Positions 26,801 through 39,955 of a DNA stretch of 64,000 bases are shown here, piece after piece. The first letter of the stretch is position 1. Every line of letters begins with the position of its first letter. A program made the translations under genes and the position numbers. The notes under the pieces were generated by a model that had not been told where the DNA came from, made no database searches, and was given only the letters and a program-made list of their open reading frames with translations. This DNA is from Paramecium pentaurelia (lineage: Eukaryota > Ciliophora > Oligohymenophorea > Peniculida > Parameciidae). The stretch spans positions 165,510 through 229,509 of the forward strand of contig CAJJDO010000079.1 of NCBI GenBank assembly GCA_905183005.1, in the 5' to 3' direction.

Positions 26801-29800
26801 TTAAAAGAAGAAGCTAACTAAGATAAATTTCTAGCATTACATATCTTGAATGAAGTATTGTAAAAAGAATAGAATATAATAGAAAAAGAAAAACTTATTC
26901 ATTTTGCATTAAAACAAATTCCATTTCTAATGATATATTTAGAAGAAAATGATAATGAATATGCATTGCATTGCATTAGAAAAGTTCAATTAACTTTGTC
27001 AATATTTGAATAAATTTAAAAAATGGATGAAGGACAATTAGGAAATATGTTTTCAAATGAATGTTGTTAATCGTTTAATAAATTCATCTCAAGAGCATTC
27101 AATCAGGTTGATAGATTATTAAGTTTAGAGCAACATTCAAAATAAGTTACCAAAACAGATTAAAAAGGGTTTTTTATTAGTAGAGTTGATATTTAAAATG
27201 AAAGAAATTATTTACTTGCATAGTTTTTTAAAATTATCATTTCAATCTTAAGATTTATTGGAAAATTAATCTAAGATATTGATAGAAGTAGCCAGTTTTG
27301 TGATTCAAATAATTAATAAGCTTTAATAGAGGAGGTTCTATATTTTACATCAAATTATTACAATTATATAAATAGATCATAATTAACACATATCTGTACA
27401 GAAATGGACATACTTACATTATATTCAGAATGTCTAAAATGTTTGAATAACTTTTGTGAAGGAAATCCATAAAATTAATACCTTGTTTTTAGTCATAAGC
27501 CATTGATTTCAATCATCTAATTTATAATAACAACTTAGAAATACGATATTCTAGCAGATAACTTATAGGATAATACTTTTAGAGTATTATTTAAAGCAAC
27601 TATTTAATTACTTTTGTAAGTAAAATTAGAAGTTCATTAAAATTATACGGACTTGAATTTTTAAATGTTATTTGAGAAATTATTAAAAATATATGAATAA
27701 TTTGCTCCAAGACTTCAGATAATTATGTAAGGATAAAAATGTAATCATGTAGATAATATTAATTGTACTTATTTAAAATGTTAGCAAAACTTTATTGCTA
27801 TTGGAGAAATTGAGGTCTTAAGTATTTGTTTTGATTTAATTATTTTATTTAACATATTGAGTGAGAACATTGAGAATATAGGAAATTTTGATAAAAAGAA
27901 AGATTATTGGTAGACATTAAGGGATAGAGTCATTGGCGAATAACCAAATGAATTGTCCTTAAACTAAAAATAAAATATAAATTTTCTAAGAATTTACATT
28001 AGTATGAAGCATTTTGTAAAATAATAAGAATTCAATTAAAAAAGAGTTGAATTGTTAAAAGAATATTTGAATTCGAATGATTCTATAATTGCTTCTTTAG
28101 ATATAAAAGACCTAAAAACATAACAAAAAATTAATGTTAAAAAGAAATCAACTCCTCTTAAGAGTCCACCTCTAGTGAATAAATAATATACACTATTGGG
28201 AGATAATTAAAGTCCTAAAAGCAAGTTTAAAGAAAGCATTTATAAAATAACAAATAAAAAGCAATTTGTTAAATAATCCTTAGATGAAGCAATTCCATTT
28301 AAAAAGTTTGATGAATAAGATCCGGTAATTGAAAATACAGATAAAAGGGAAAGTAAAATGGAATAGAAATTAGAAGTAATAGCAATAAATTGGTTAGAAG
28401 GTGCTCAATATAATAATCAAAGAGACAATATTAAGAAAAATATGTGTATGAAGATGGCTGAGGCAATTAATTTTTTTAGTAAATATGTAGGTTAAATATA
28501 AATAAGTTAACATAATGAGAATAAGTAGTTATATTTCATTCTACCTTTTTAATCATTCTTTTTATTATAATAAACTACTAAAAAGGCTAAGATGTTAAGA
28601 ATGAAAAGAGGTAGGTATGAATAATTGAAAACAATGTCTGAATATTTTTAAAAAGAAGTTGCATTTCGTTAGAATATCTCAAAGTATCCAAAATTCAATT
28701 GGTTTTCTATCAATATTCATTTATTGAAAATATTAAATTATTTGATTGTGCTTACATTAAATTTATGTTATTTAGGTGATTTATAACGTAAGGTAGACAG
28801 TTTCTTTTTTAAGAGTTAAACAATTGAAATTATTGTTATTGTATTAACTATAATTTTGATATTGTCATCTGCTTTTGTACTAATTATTGAAATTATCAAT
28901 CAATAACCATATATAGCATTTCGAGTTGATTATTATAGAGATTAAAATTAAGAAGATGTACCTTTAGGGTTAAAAGGGACTGAAAATCTAAATTAGATTT
29001 ATCCTGATCCTTAAAAATAAAAGAAAACAAATTTGAAGAGAAAAATGAAAATGCATTAATACTTAAATTAAAATAGAACTTTAGCTTAAATAACAAATGT
29101 TACATTCCTCTATCATTTAACTTATTTGATATTAGCAGCTTTATCATTTATAGCTTCACCATTCATTTCATTACTATTATTTGATATAGTTTCAAGAGTG
29201 AATGTATTTGATTTTATTTATTATTATAGAGTTTAAGAAAAGTATTATCATCAGTACTTGTTAATTTTTGGAAGATTATATTAATATTATATCTTACTTT
29301 GATTGTGATTCATTGTTATTCATTTTTAGCATTTGTTGTTGAAGATGCTGAAGTTTTTCATGAAGAAGATACTGCAAAATTTACATTCATTACAAAATTT
29401 TGGTAGTTTTTTGGAAATGGCTTTAGATTATAAAATTCCTTTAATTCAGAAGATGAATCTCTTGATTGGGGTAATTATATATTTGTTGTAACATTATTCA
29501 TGTTGATATTTATATTATGTTTTGCGTTAATCATTAGTATCATAAGTGGATAATATTCTCATAGCAACTCATTATCTAAGAATTAAAAGAATAAATCTTG
29601 TAAAATTTGTAATATATCATATGATTAATGCAGAGAAAAGTAAATAAATATATTTAATTTTAGAAATATTAGTTGGTAAGAACATATTGAAAAAGAACAT
29701 AAATTATCATCTTATTTGTTTTTCTTGATTTGTTTACAATAGAAGAGAGAATTAAATTATTTAGAAAGAGAAATTGCTAAAAAAATTCAATAGAAAGATA

Positions 29801-29823
29801 TGTCTTGGTTACCAAAAAATTGA
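20881..29823 (+). CDS. IP3/ryanodine-receptor-type Ca2+ release channel
   Basis: Very large intracellular Ca2+ release channel, about 2,980 codons, apparently intronless. Near residue 120 the N-terminal region has the IP3R-type start FGDVFVIKT followed by MIR-like sequence. Long helical RIH-like regions follow; one RIH-like part reads IRSYGPQVAAILREAV (about 22950). Six or so hydrophobic segments lie at about 28720-29560. The C-terminus has the family zinc motif and tail CKIC...H...EHKLSSYLFFL at about 29597-29740, diagnostic of IP3R/RyR channels. The expected pore filter GGGxG is not seen; FFGNGFR occupies that place. Single-base frame corrections are needed near 21065, 22920, 26532 (T4) and 29235. 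They cancel overall (8,943 nt is divisible by 3). Expected location is the ER, alveolar sacs or contractile vacuole membranes. Confidence 0.85.
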
Positions 29824-29894
29824 TTAATTAACAATATTTATTATAATGAATATAATTTGATGATTATTTTATAAAATTATATAAAAGCGGCAAT

Positions 29895-32800
29895 ATGAAA
29901 TTTATAATTGTTGATTAGCTATCATGTTTGGCTCACATAAAACATACTACATAACCAACTCATTTCTGGTTAAAATTATCCATATTTGTTATGTATATGT
30001 AATATATTGCAATGTTATTACCAATGAATGGTTGGAATTTATGGAATTATAATGATGGTCATTTCAAACTATTTTAAATGATAGCTCAATCTTAATTAAT
30101 GATACCTATTTTTGCAGACTCATAAATTGATTTCCGAATGACTGCATTTATAATTACTTTTATATTACTTATTGTCATTATAGTAATCATTTTCACTTTA
30201 CTACTGTTTGGAATATATGATAATAGAAACATTATTGAACATTAATCAATAAGAAAATTCATTTTTTATTTCTTACAAATTACAGGAACAGTATTTTAAT
30301 TACCTATTTTATTTTTATTAGTCTCATAAATTTTAAATGGTCCTGGAACTCTTAATTTTTAAAATACAATTCTTGGAACACAAAGTATTATCAATTTTTT
30401 TACTTTGATTTTGTTCACTATTATGATATTTTTTTCCTAATATTTTTTAAGAGCATACACTTTTATTCCTAGCAACTACATATAATCAAAGTTTAATGGT
30501 TTTTAACCATTACATTATATCTTGCAAATAATTATGGCTGTATTTTATTTTGTTGACAATTAAGATACTGTTTAATATGCATAAATTGCAATAATACATC
30601 TCTCTTTAACATTTAAAATAATTGAAAGTTTAATTTTTAAACCTTATTTACCATTTATGAATGAAACTCATTTTAAATTAGGATTGATTGCTGAGTTTAT
30701 TAATATCATAATTAGTATCTGTGTATTTACAGAAGGTAAATTAATTACTTAAGATGAAATATTATATCTACTTTTATTTGCAGCATCATTTTCATATTAT
30801 TTAGGAGAAGTATTTTATGAGAGGAAATCAATATAAGCTTATGATGTAGATATCAATTGTTTTTCCTGTATATCTGTAGCACAAGAACTTTACTTATAAT
30901 GTGTTGCAATGAATAAATTAATCTATTAATAGCAATTCTTTTAATTGTATTTCTATCACAAAGCTCACAAATTGAATTGTTCAAGAAATTGGAATAAAAA
31001 GCACAGAAAAAATGATAATCATATCTAATTGACAAATCAGACAATTTATTGTATGTTATAGACTGAACTCGATAAAGCAAAAAGCGATACAAAAATTATG
31101 TATGAAGAACTTGAGTTATTCTTCATTAATTATGTAGCTGAATACATTAATAGACCATTGTTGGCATATGTAGAATTGAAGAAGTATGAAATTCTCACAA
31201 ATCAACAGTCATACTTTTTCATTATCATTAAATATCAACTGAGTTAATTTCTTTAACAATTAGTTAGAAAATAGTAGAATCTAATTAAATTAAATAGTAT
31301 TTAGTAATAATAATAATAATAAGAAAAATAATTAAGTATCACATCTATTCATGAAACTTTAAGATTCTAAGAAACATTTATACCAAAAGTAAAGGAGATA
31401 ATTTTAGAAAAAATTAGTTTTTGGACTAATTAGATAAAAGGATTTAATAGTATTTATGATATTGAGAGAATGGCAATATCTTAAAGTTCGAATATTTAAA
31501 TCTTACATGAAGAACTCAAAAGATTTTGTAGATTTGATTTTCATAATTTGGATAAGTTATCTTAAATTTATAATGTATAAACTATAAAGTTCATATCTAT
31601 GTTTTTCAGTGCAGTAATGAATGATTATTATAGTACTTAAATTTGTGAACAAGTAATAGCTGAAATATTTAATCTTGAACATACATAATCAGATGATTTA
31701 ATAACAAATATTTTATTGATAGAAGAGAGAGCAGCATTAATATAAATTAGTATGGTTAGAAATAGAGGTAAAATAATTAATTCAGATAAAAGATTATTGG
31801 CAAAATATTTTGACTTTGATGAATAGGAATTTTAATAAATTGATACTATTAGTGCTTTGATGCCATATTTTTTTGCAGAAAAGCATGACAAATTACTTTA
31901 GGATTATTTGTAATCAGCAAAATCTATTTTTTTTGATGATTATAAATTAGTTTTTGGAATATCAAGAGAAGGATTTTTAGTACCTTAATAATTAAAAATT
32001 GATAATGATTTCTCCCTTTTAGATGATTATATTTTAATGGGATGTATGTCTAAAGTAAAACATTCATCAGATTTTGTTTTATTTGGAGAAGATGGTTATC
32101 TAATTGGTTGTACTTAAAATTTTTATGAAATGTTTTTTACATTTTAACAATCAATAAATAGATTTACATCTGATATGATATGTCAAATTAGCATTTGCAT
32201 GTTGTTTCCAAATATATTTGATTTGCTCATTGATTTAAGAAATAAACTAAAGAGTGACTTGTAATATGGATCACCTGATAATTATTGTAAAATTTGGAAA
32301 TTCTTTAATATAAAAGATATCTTAGAAGATGGATTTAAATTATAATAATCATTAAAACAATTTTCAACCCAAAATTATGAAAAATCTTAAAGTATTTAAA
32401 AATCAAGGACAAGTTAAGCATCATTAGATTTAAATAAAACAAGAATCCTCTAATAATAAATAATTGATAATTATGAAGTTCAGAATACATTGAAAACTAT
32501 TTAATATCTATATTAATTACCATTATTTAATGTTGTTGTGTAAAGTTAAATGGCTGATAATATAAGAAGATTTGAAGTATTTAATTGTAATATATACTTA
32601 GGAAAAGTAAAAATAGTGTTTTATTAGTAAAGTTCAATTGTAATTTAGAATAATGGGAAAGAAGGACTAAAGAAAAGGTTATTTTATTTTAGAAATCTTA
32701 GATATTAGAAGAACTGATGATAATAAAACAAATGAATCAATTGCAAATAATTAATACTCAAATAATGCTGTTTCTACAAATTATCATTAATAAAGTATTA

Positions 32801-35326
32801 TGTATATTAAAGATATTAGCTAATATGGAAAATAGTTAATCATAAATTCAACCTAGTGAAAATGGATTAGAAGCACCATCAGTAGCTGTGGAGGAAGTAC
32901 GTCCAGATGTTACAAAAATAAATGAAGTTTCATTATTAATCAAGAAGTATGGAAATAGATTGCCAGAATTATCAAATTATGAAGGTTAATTGATTGCTAT
33001 AGAATCTGCAAGGGATAGTATGAGCTATGCACCTATTTCTCAAAGAATTTAATTCATCAGTCCTTCTTCTAAGTAATAGTAATTACAAGGATTAATTGAA
33101 AAGGATTTTACGGATTTATAAAATCAACTTGAATATGGAAATGGAGATATCATAAACGATATTGATGTACCAGAATCATCATAAGTCAAAGGAATAAGTA
33201 GTAATAATAAGAAGGAGAATAGTCATAATCTTTTATAATAATTATAAGAAAATCAATTATAATAAAAGAAGAATGATTTTGAAGTGAGTGCAAAGAAATC
33301 AAGATCAAGTAATACTTCTGGTACATCTGGAATATCTGCAATACAAGTTATAAAGAAATTTCAATCAAAGAGGGATTTAACTTAAAGTTTATAAGCATTA
33401 TTAGCAATCAATATTTTGATAGTATTAATAATTGCTATATATATAATTATTCATCTAACAAATGTTAGTGCATACCATGATGAATTATTATAGACTCTTA
33501 TTAATATTCAAGCACCTTTATTATTTAATAGATATTTCTTTAAGACATTTTGTTATATATGGAGTCTAGTGTTCAATTCATTAAGTATTATAGACAGCAG
33601 TGATTATATAATTACTTAAACTTTATAAGAGATTGAAGTACTTGCAGACACAATGCTTGACAGTTTAAGAAATATGTATGATACATTTATTGGAATTGAG
33701 TTTTAGGGAATGTTAAGTAAAATTAATTTAGATTTCTTATATTAAGAAAATGAAGAAGTAACTTATACATATTTTATAAATTTTATATCAAATATTGCTG
33801 ATTTATTGTTTTAAGCATAATATCATACTGTTTAAGATTTAGATGAATTGATTGATTAAAACTATCTAGATAATCTATTGACATTAAGATACAATTTAAA
33901 GAATGTTAATTATATGAATGTTGAATTATTGGATTCATTAAATATATTATTCTTTGATTTGTAATAATCAAAATTAACAGAATTTTAATTATAAATAAGC
34001 ATAGAAATAATAGTATTATGTTTAATTATGTTTGGTTAAATTTATTATTGGAATCAATTGGAAAAATATTGTCAAACAATAATTCTTTTAGCTGGAAGGT
34101 TGTAGGAGAATTAAGCTTAAGAGTAAATTATTAGATTCTCTTATGTAAATGAAACTTTATCAACATTTTTAGGAAAGTAAAGTTGGAAATAATAAAATTA
34201 TTATAAATTATTATATTCATCATTAAATTAATTAGGTTTAGAATCTGTTTATACTTAATCTAGAATATTAAAGGATTATTAATTGTAATTGATTAATAAG
34301 AATCCTTAGAAGTCAGATGTAAATAATGAAGAAGGATAGAAAAAAATTAGAAAGAATTAGAATGTTGTATTAAATTCAAGGATTGCTAATTCCGGAATAT
34401 CTATTATAAAAGAAGTATTTATTATAACAATATCATTCATTATTATTCTTGGATTTATTATTGGAGGTTATTTCTTATATAATTCTCAAGCAAGTAATTT
34501 ATATCCTACTTAATAATTGACATTAAGTTTTATTAGATTTACTTCATAATAAGACATCACTATAAGTTGTGCTTTAGTAATCAAATCATAGCAGGCATTA
34601 TATTAAAAATTAGTAGAGGATAAATATTATACAGATATGCAAATTCAGAATTTTTAAGGAGCTGGAGAAATTATGAATATATTTTTGGATTATTATGATT
34701 CATATTTTGAAAATTTAACAGCCATCTATGAATTCATTTTAGAATCAAATAGAATAAATGGAGATGATGAAGCTGTTCTATTTAATTTGTATTCTGAAGA
34801 CTTTTGTTTACTATTAGCTGATCTTATTCCTTTTTGTGAAGTAGATGCTAATTTCAATTCTAAATATGGGTCACCAAATCCAGATGATGATAATCGAGAG
34901 TTTCTAAGTTCAGGTATCTAAGGTGTAGTGAGTCGAATTGATTCCTTATTTAAATAGTAATTCATTTATGAAATAGAGAACTAAGATTATAGAGATGAGT
35001 TAGATATAGTCATAGAATAATTAAATACTAAAGAGTTTAATAATGCAATTTTTCAGCACTTTTTAGATACAACTGATGGTACTAATTTATTTATAGATAA
35101 CATTATGTTAATCTTAAAGAATGTGATGGGGGAGGATTTAAATGTAGTTTATTCATATTACTTGGCAGCAGGGATATCCTTAGTACTGATATATATTATA
35201 GTCTTTGGTATTTGGATGTACTCCACAAATTAAAGGCTAATTTTGTTAAGATTAGTGTTAACTAATCTACCTATTGAAACATTGACAGAACCACACACAT
35301 TAACATTATTAAAGAAATTGAAATGA
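29895..35326 (+). CDS. Giant multi-pass PAS/Tmc-type membrane protein (two +1 frameshifts)
   Basis: It starts 71 bp after the Ca2+ channel stop. The N-terminal ~330 residues form many hydrophobic segments. A long cytosolic region follows; part of it (about 32040-32240, DYILMGCMSKVKHSSD...FGEDGYLIGCT) reads as a PAS-like fold. A second membrane block lies at about 33400-35230, with extracellular-looking loops between transmembrane segments. The architecture matches the ciliate TmcB-like (tiny macrocysts) PAS membrane protein group. The frame breaks at two A4 runs (about 32672 and 32835). Dropping one A in each gives a single protein of 1,810 codons, and the total length (5,432 nt) fits exactly two extra bases. 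Alternatively these are two adjacent genes split near 32710. Sensory or signalling role inferred only from the family. Confidence 0.7.
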
Positions 35327-35492
35327 GTTTATTCTCCTAATCTAATTAATAAATATATTGTTATATTTAATATCTTATCATTTTATAAATATTATCTTTA
35401 TAGTATAAAAGTGTTGTTTAAATTAATAAATTCTGGAATTGACAAAAATTTTAATTTGATCTTGTAAAAATTAAATTATTAATATATTAATT

Positions 35493-36510
35493 TCAGCAAT
35501 CTATCTATTATAATTAATTATTAATTTCATCAAGTGATTTTTCATTCATAATCATTTGTAAAGTAATACTTGCAAATGGATCATCTTTATTATTTGTTTT
35601 CCATTCATTTAAATTGATTTATAATTTTGTTAATTTTTTTTTAGAATTCTTTTATTAAATTAGTTAAGCCAAACATATTCCTAATTCTTTTACATTACTT
35701 TGATTGTCACCAATTGTTGCATTCGTATAATCTTTAATTTTGAAATTTCTATTTACTTCACAATACAATATAGAATCTAATGTTATTTCATTTAAAACTA
35801 GTTAATTCTCTTTTGCTGATATCAATCCTTATAAAAGATCACTTATAATCATTTTAATTTTTGCATTTGACAATTCATGAGTAAAATGTAGAATCGATTT
35901 ACTACAATATTAAAACAAAAGAAGTTGAAACTTTAAATGAATTATTTCTTGATTCAACTTAAATCAAATACTTATTTCCTTTGCAAGATAATCAATTTTC
36001 TATGTTTGGACTTGATAACTGAAAATATTTTCAGGTGTTAATATAAATTAAGAATTTAATTAAAATAATTTCTAAATATTTATTTTAATTATTTACTTGA
36101 ATTATGTCACTTTCACTTTGAATTGGTTTTATAAGAAACTTTTTTTTAGATTTCTTATCTTCAATCTAGAATAATTAATTATATATACTATAATTTAATT
36201 TTAATTAGACAATAGATCTTTATCTATTTTTAGAAAATCAAAATCATAAATGGTCTATTCTCTTAAATTCATCTAATATTATAATGAACTATCAAATTTA
36301 AATTGAGAAATCTAATCAATTTAGATTTATTTAGCTCTAATTTATTCTTGTTATCTCTTTTGTATTTTTTTTGATCTTTATAAATATGTTATAGAAATAC
36401 TTAGCTTAAATCTATACACAGTCTTATTTTATATGTTTATTCTCATGTGAATCAATTTCATTATCAGATTAGCTATTTTGATTTATTAATTTTGGAGAAT
36501 TGGAGTTCAT
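35493..36510 (-). CDS. Degenerate protein-kinase-like protein
   Basis: ATG at 36510, TGA at 35493-35495. Introns of 23 nt (GTATATATAATT...), 25 nt and 24 nt fit in phase; one extra base remains in an A8 run near 36370. The C-terminal ~200 residues resemble a kinase C-lobe in layout: LLQGLISAKENQLVLNEITLDSILY may stand for the catalytic-loop region and FKIKDYTNATI for the metal-binding region. Clear HRD and DFG residues are missing, so if it is a kinase fold it is probably a pseudokinase. It is convergent with the preceding large gene. The assignment is tentative. Confidence 0.45.
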
Positions 36511-36604
36511 CTAAATAATTAAATTATTTAATGATATAAATCAATAGTTTAAGATAAGATTTGATATGAAAAAGTTAGATAAAGATTAAAATTAAAAATA
36601 AAAT

Positions 36605-37100
36605 ATGGATGAAGAACAGATGAATTATAATATAATATATAAATGGCATTAATATTTATATAATAAATATCATAATAGTGAAAATCCTATATTATAATGC
36701 AATATTTTTAAAACAAGAAATCAGATAGAAATTACTGTTTCTTCATTTTAGAATTTAATGCTAGCAAATTCAAATCAGATTTTATTTACTATGAAATAGA
36801 TTATATAAGTGATTTAAAAATGAAAGTTTAATATAGACCTCTTATGATAAATGATTAAGTATAAAAATGTTATAAGTAATTATCTTCAAATAGAGAATGA
36901 AGATAATGAATTCAAAATTAATAGTGGAATTTAATACTAATCTAAGTTATCTAATCAAATAAAATAATATTCCGATAATAGAAGGGAATATATATTCCTT
37001 TCTATATAGATTATACTCTTAATATAATTAATTCATTTCCAAAATTTCATCATATGATAATATTCTCGCTATTAGATTAAAGCTTATGGTAGAGTTATGA
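36605..37100 (+). CDS. Unrecognised protein, uncertain exon structure
   Basis: From ATG 36605 a frame of about 70 codons of ordinary composition opens. A second protein-like stretch lies at 36900-37100 (LIVEFNTNLSYLIKQNNIPIIEG). Candidate introns of 28 nt (about 36793-36820) and 35 nt lie between them, but the phases do not all agree. No family was recognised. It may be one spliced gene or two remnants. It sits between the divergent kinase-like gene and the heat-shock-factor gene. Confidence 0.35.
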
Positions 37101-37244
37101 ATATAATATTAAATATTGTGATCTAATGAAAAAGAAAGAAACATTTATTTTATTTATAAATCTTGATATAATTAATCATATTTATATTAATTTAACTATA
37201 ACATAAATTTAGATTATTCTAGGAATGTCATTTTTAAATATTTT

Positions 37245-38467
37245 ATGGATAATTTAAAAGAAAACTTGATTCTTCAATCATAATTTACCATCCCTTCCTT
37301 CTTAACTAAAATATATGATATCTTAGAGGTACTCTAGTGCTCTAATATAGAATTCCAATTATTAAGATATCATTTAATGGTACTAAGATGGCACAGCATT
37401 TATTATAAAAAAACCTTATGAATTTGCAAAGAAAGTATTTTTATATTAATTTAATACTTTAGGTATTACCTCAATATTTCAAACATAATAATTATACTTC
37501 ATTTGTTAGATAATTAAACATATATGATTTTCATAAGATTAAAAATGAATTAGGAAAACATGTATTTTAACATAATTTTTTTTAAAAAGATAAGAAGTAT
37601 TCTTACTTTCTATTTATAATATAGATATTTGTTATGTGAGATAAAAAGAAAATCTACAGAATAACAAGAACAGTCTGAGGAAAATAATTAAAATTAATGT
37701 TAATATAAAATTATTTTACATTAGCCAATAATAATTCAATCTAACTTAGCATGTCTAAATTAAAACATGACTATCAATAATTTCATAATGAAATCCTGAG
37801 GGTTAAAGCTCAATAAAATGTATTTTAACACACCATAACTAAATTTATAACATAAAATGATTATCTAATGAATTAAAACTCATTATTATGGCAAGTATAA
37901 TAATTTATTAAGCACTTATAAGGAAATTTAAAAAATTAGAAACATTGATGATAAAAAATTAGAAACCATTTCATATCTTTTAGCTACATTAATAATTACT
38001 ATAAATGAAAATTCAGAAAGTTCATTACTACCAAGTCAAAACTCTTCATATTATCAAAGTTCATCTTCAGATATTAGTATATCGTAATAGAATTACTAAA
38101 GTAATTACTTAGATCAATCTATTAGTCAACAACAATAATTAAACTAAAGTATTAAATATCTTCATTAAAATTTAGGATTTATCCAATAAACAGGTTTAAG
38201 ATAATCACAACTACTATTTTCTAGTATTTATTCTTATTTCAATTTTAGGCAAATAAGATATTTCTTTATTTGATAAGGGATTAAATAAAAAAAGTTAAAA
38301 TTAATTTAAAGCCCTAGAATTAGATGCCTATTCTAATGGTGTAGTATTTTATTAAAGTAAGATTTATATATCTAAAGTATTTAGAATTGATGGAATTACA
38401 ATAGCAACAATAATTAAAAGAAATGTAGGAAGGCTAACATCATTTATTAATAAAATAAAGAAAATGA
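37245..38467 (+). CDS. Heat-shock-factor family transcription factor
   Basis: DNA-binding protein. Residues 15-110 form an HSF-type winged-helix domain: FLTKIYDILENSNYQDII, WYQDGTAFIIKKPYEFAKKV, then the recognition helix region NNYTSFVRQLNIYDFHKI. Short introns split the domain: 22 nt at 37329-37350, 28 nt at 37435-37462, and 28 nt after FFQKDKK. A 26-nt intron follows, then a heptad-rich segment (LKHDYQQFHNEILRVKAQQ...) that corresponds to the HR-A/B oligomerisation coiled coil. The C-terminus is Ser/Gln/Asn-rich (about 38030-38150), typical of activation regions. One extra A in an A6 run near 37935 must be dropped. The last intron near 38335 is less certain. It should act in the nucleus on heat-shock elements. 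Confidence 0.88.
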
Positions 38468-38736
38468 TTTGATCTCCCTTTTATATGAACTAACAATATA
38501 ATATATATATAATCTTTAGTAAATATATTATATTGTAAAAGCAATAATTATTTTGAAATAGTTAGTAATTTTAATATTCATAACTTTATAAAGTGAGCAT
38601 TATTATTTGATTATTGTAAATAAATAATAGAAACTATCTATTTCCTCTAGATTAATAAAACGGATAGTAACAAGAGTATAGAAATAAAATCCAATTGTCG
38701 TTTTTGAGATAATTAATATTAAATACATATACTAAA

Positions 38737-39093
38737 ATGGCTGACATAGTTTTTAATTACATCAATTTCATCAATGACTAAAAATCAACTGAAAACTAAG
38801 TGAAAGATTCTGGAATATTAAAAAAGAGTATAAAGAAAGGAAAAGGATGTCTTTGTTAAAAATTAAGATAGAAAAAGAAATATAAAATATAATCACCTGA
38901 GGAGTCATCAAATGAGTGTGATGGTTGGGAAGAGGAAGACAATTATAACAGGAAATCATCAAAACAAAGAAATTAGAAAGAATTTGTCGATTTAATTTAG
39001 TACGCATCTAAACTATATATTATGATAAATATTGCGAAACAATAACTTAAAGAATTGGAAGAAACTATGCAATCAAATCATGCATAAAATTGA
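38737..39093 (+). CDS. Small hydrophilic protein of unknown function
   Basis: Intact frame of 119 codons (118 aa), ATG to TGA, no intron. It is basic and acidic in blocks: a Lys-rich middle (GILKKSIKKGKGCLC) followed by an acidic patch (PEESSNECDGWEEEDN) and a helical C-terminus. No transmembrane segment or family motif was recognised. Composition and codon use match neighbouring genes, so it is probably real. Confidence 0.6.
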
Positions 39094-39955
39094 TTTGAAC
39101 TTTTTAAGTTAAATTAAATTAAACCTATATACAATTGTTGATCATCTCATAATATTATGATATTTAAGATGATTATATTATTTTCTGATTTATTTCATAC
39201 ATTCTATTACATATTTATCTATTCTATAAATAAATAAGAATTCCTTTTTACAAATTACAATATCTCATAATCAAAATTACCAATTTACCAAATAAACACA
39301 AGTAAACAAAATGCTGAAAAAAAGTTATTTTATAATTTTATCAAATTACAGTTAAATTCAATTAACAAAATATAAATGATTTAATTAGTTATGATATTTT
39401 TTATAAATTTTATAGAATAAGATTAATGAATGAAAAAATATTGTTAAAAAATACATAAATAATATAAATACAAATAAAATTAAAAAAATATTATAAATTA
39501 ATATTTATATTGTGAATTATTATCATTTGAAAAGAATTCAAATAGATATCTTTATAATTGATTTAGTTCATTAACACATAATGAAATACTCAAGAATAAT
39601 AATTATTATTTGAATATTTAGTACATATATTATAGATGTCATTTAATTTAATTCAAGTCTATATAAATATGATTGATCTTTATATTGAGAATATTATTTA
39701 TTTCTTTATAATATTAAACCTTTAATTTGCATTAATAAAAAAGGGATAATTATTTATATTATAATTATCAGTGTGTTTTATAAATAAATATATACAAAAT
39801 TTTCAGATGATTTATTTATATTTGTAATCCTTAATATCTTATATATATAGATATTTATAACAATCATCAAATTATATTAATTATAATAAAATTTGCTGCA
39901 GAATAAGCTTTGTTCATTAAAAATCTTTATATAAAATAAAATTTGTTTTAAATTA
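39094..39955. other. AT-rich intergenic region
   Basis: Extremely AT-rich, with no frame of coding character and no RNA gene recognised. Probably the upstream region of the Mei2-like gene. Confidence 0.5.
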
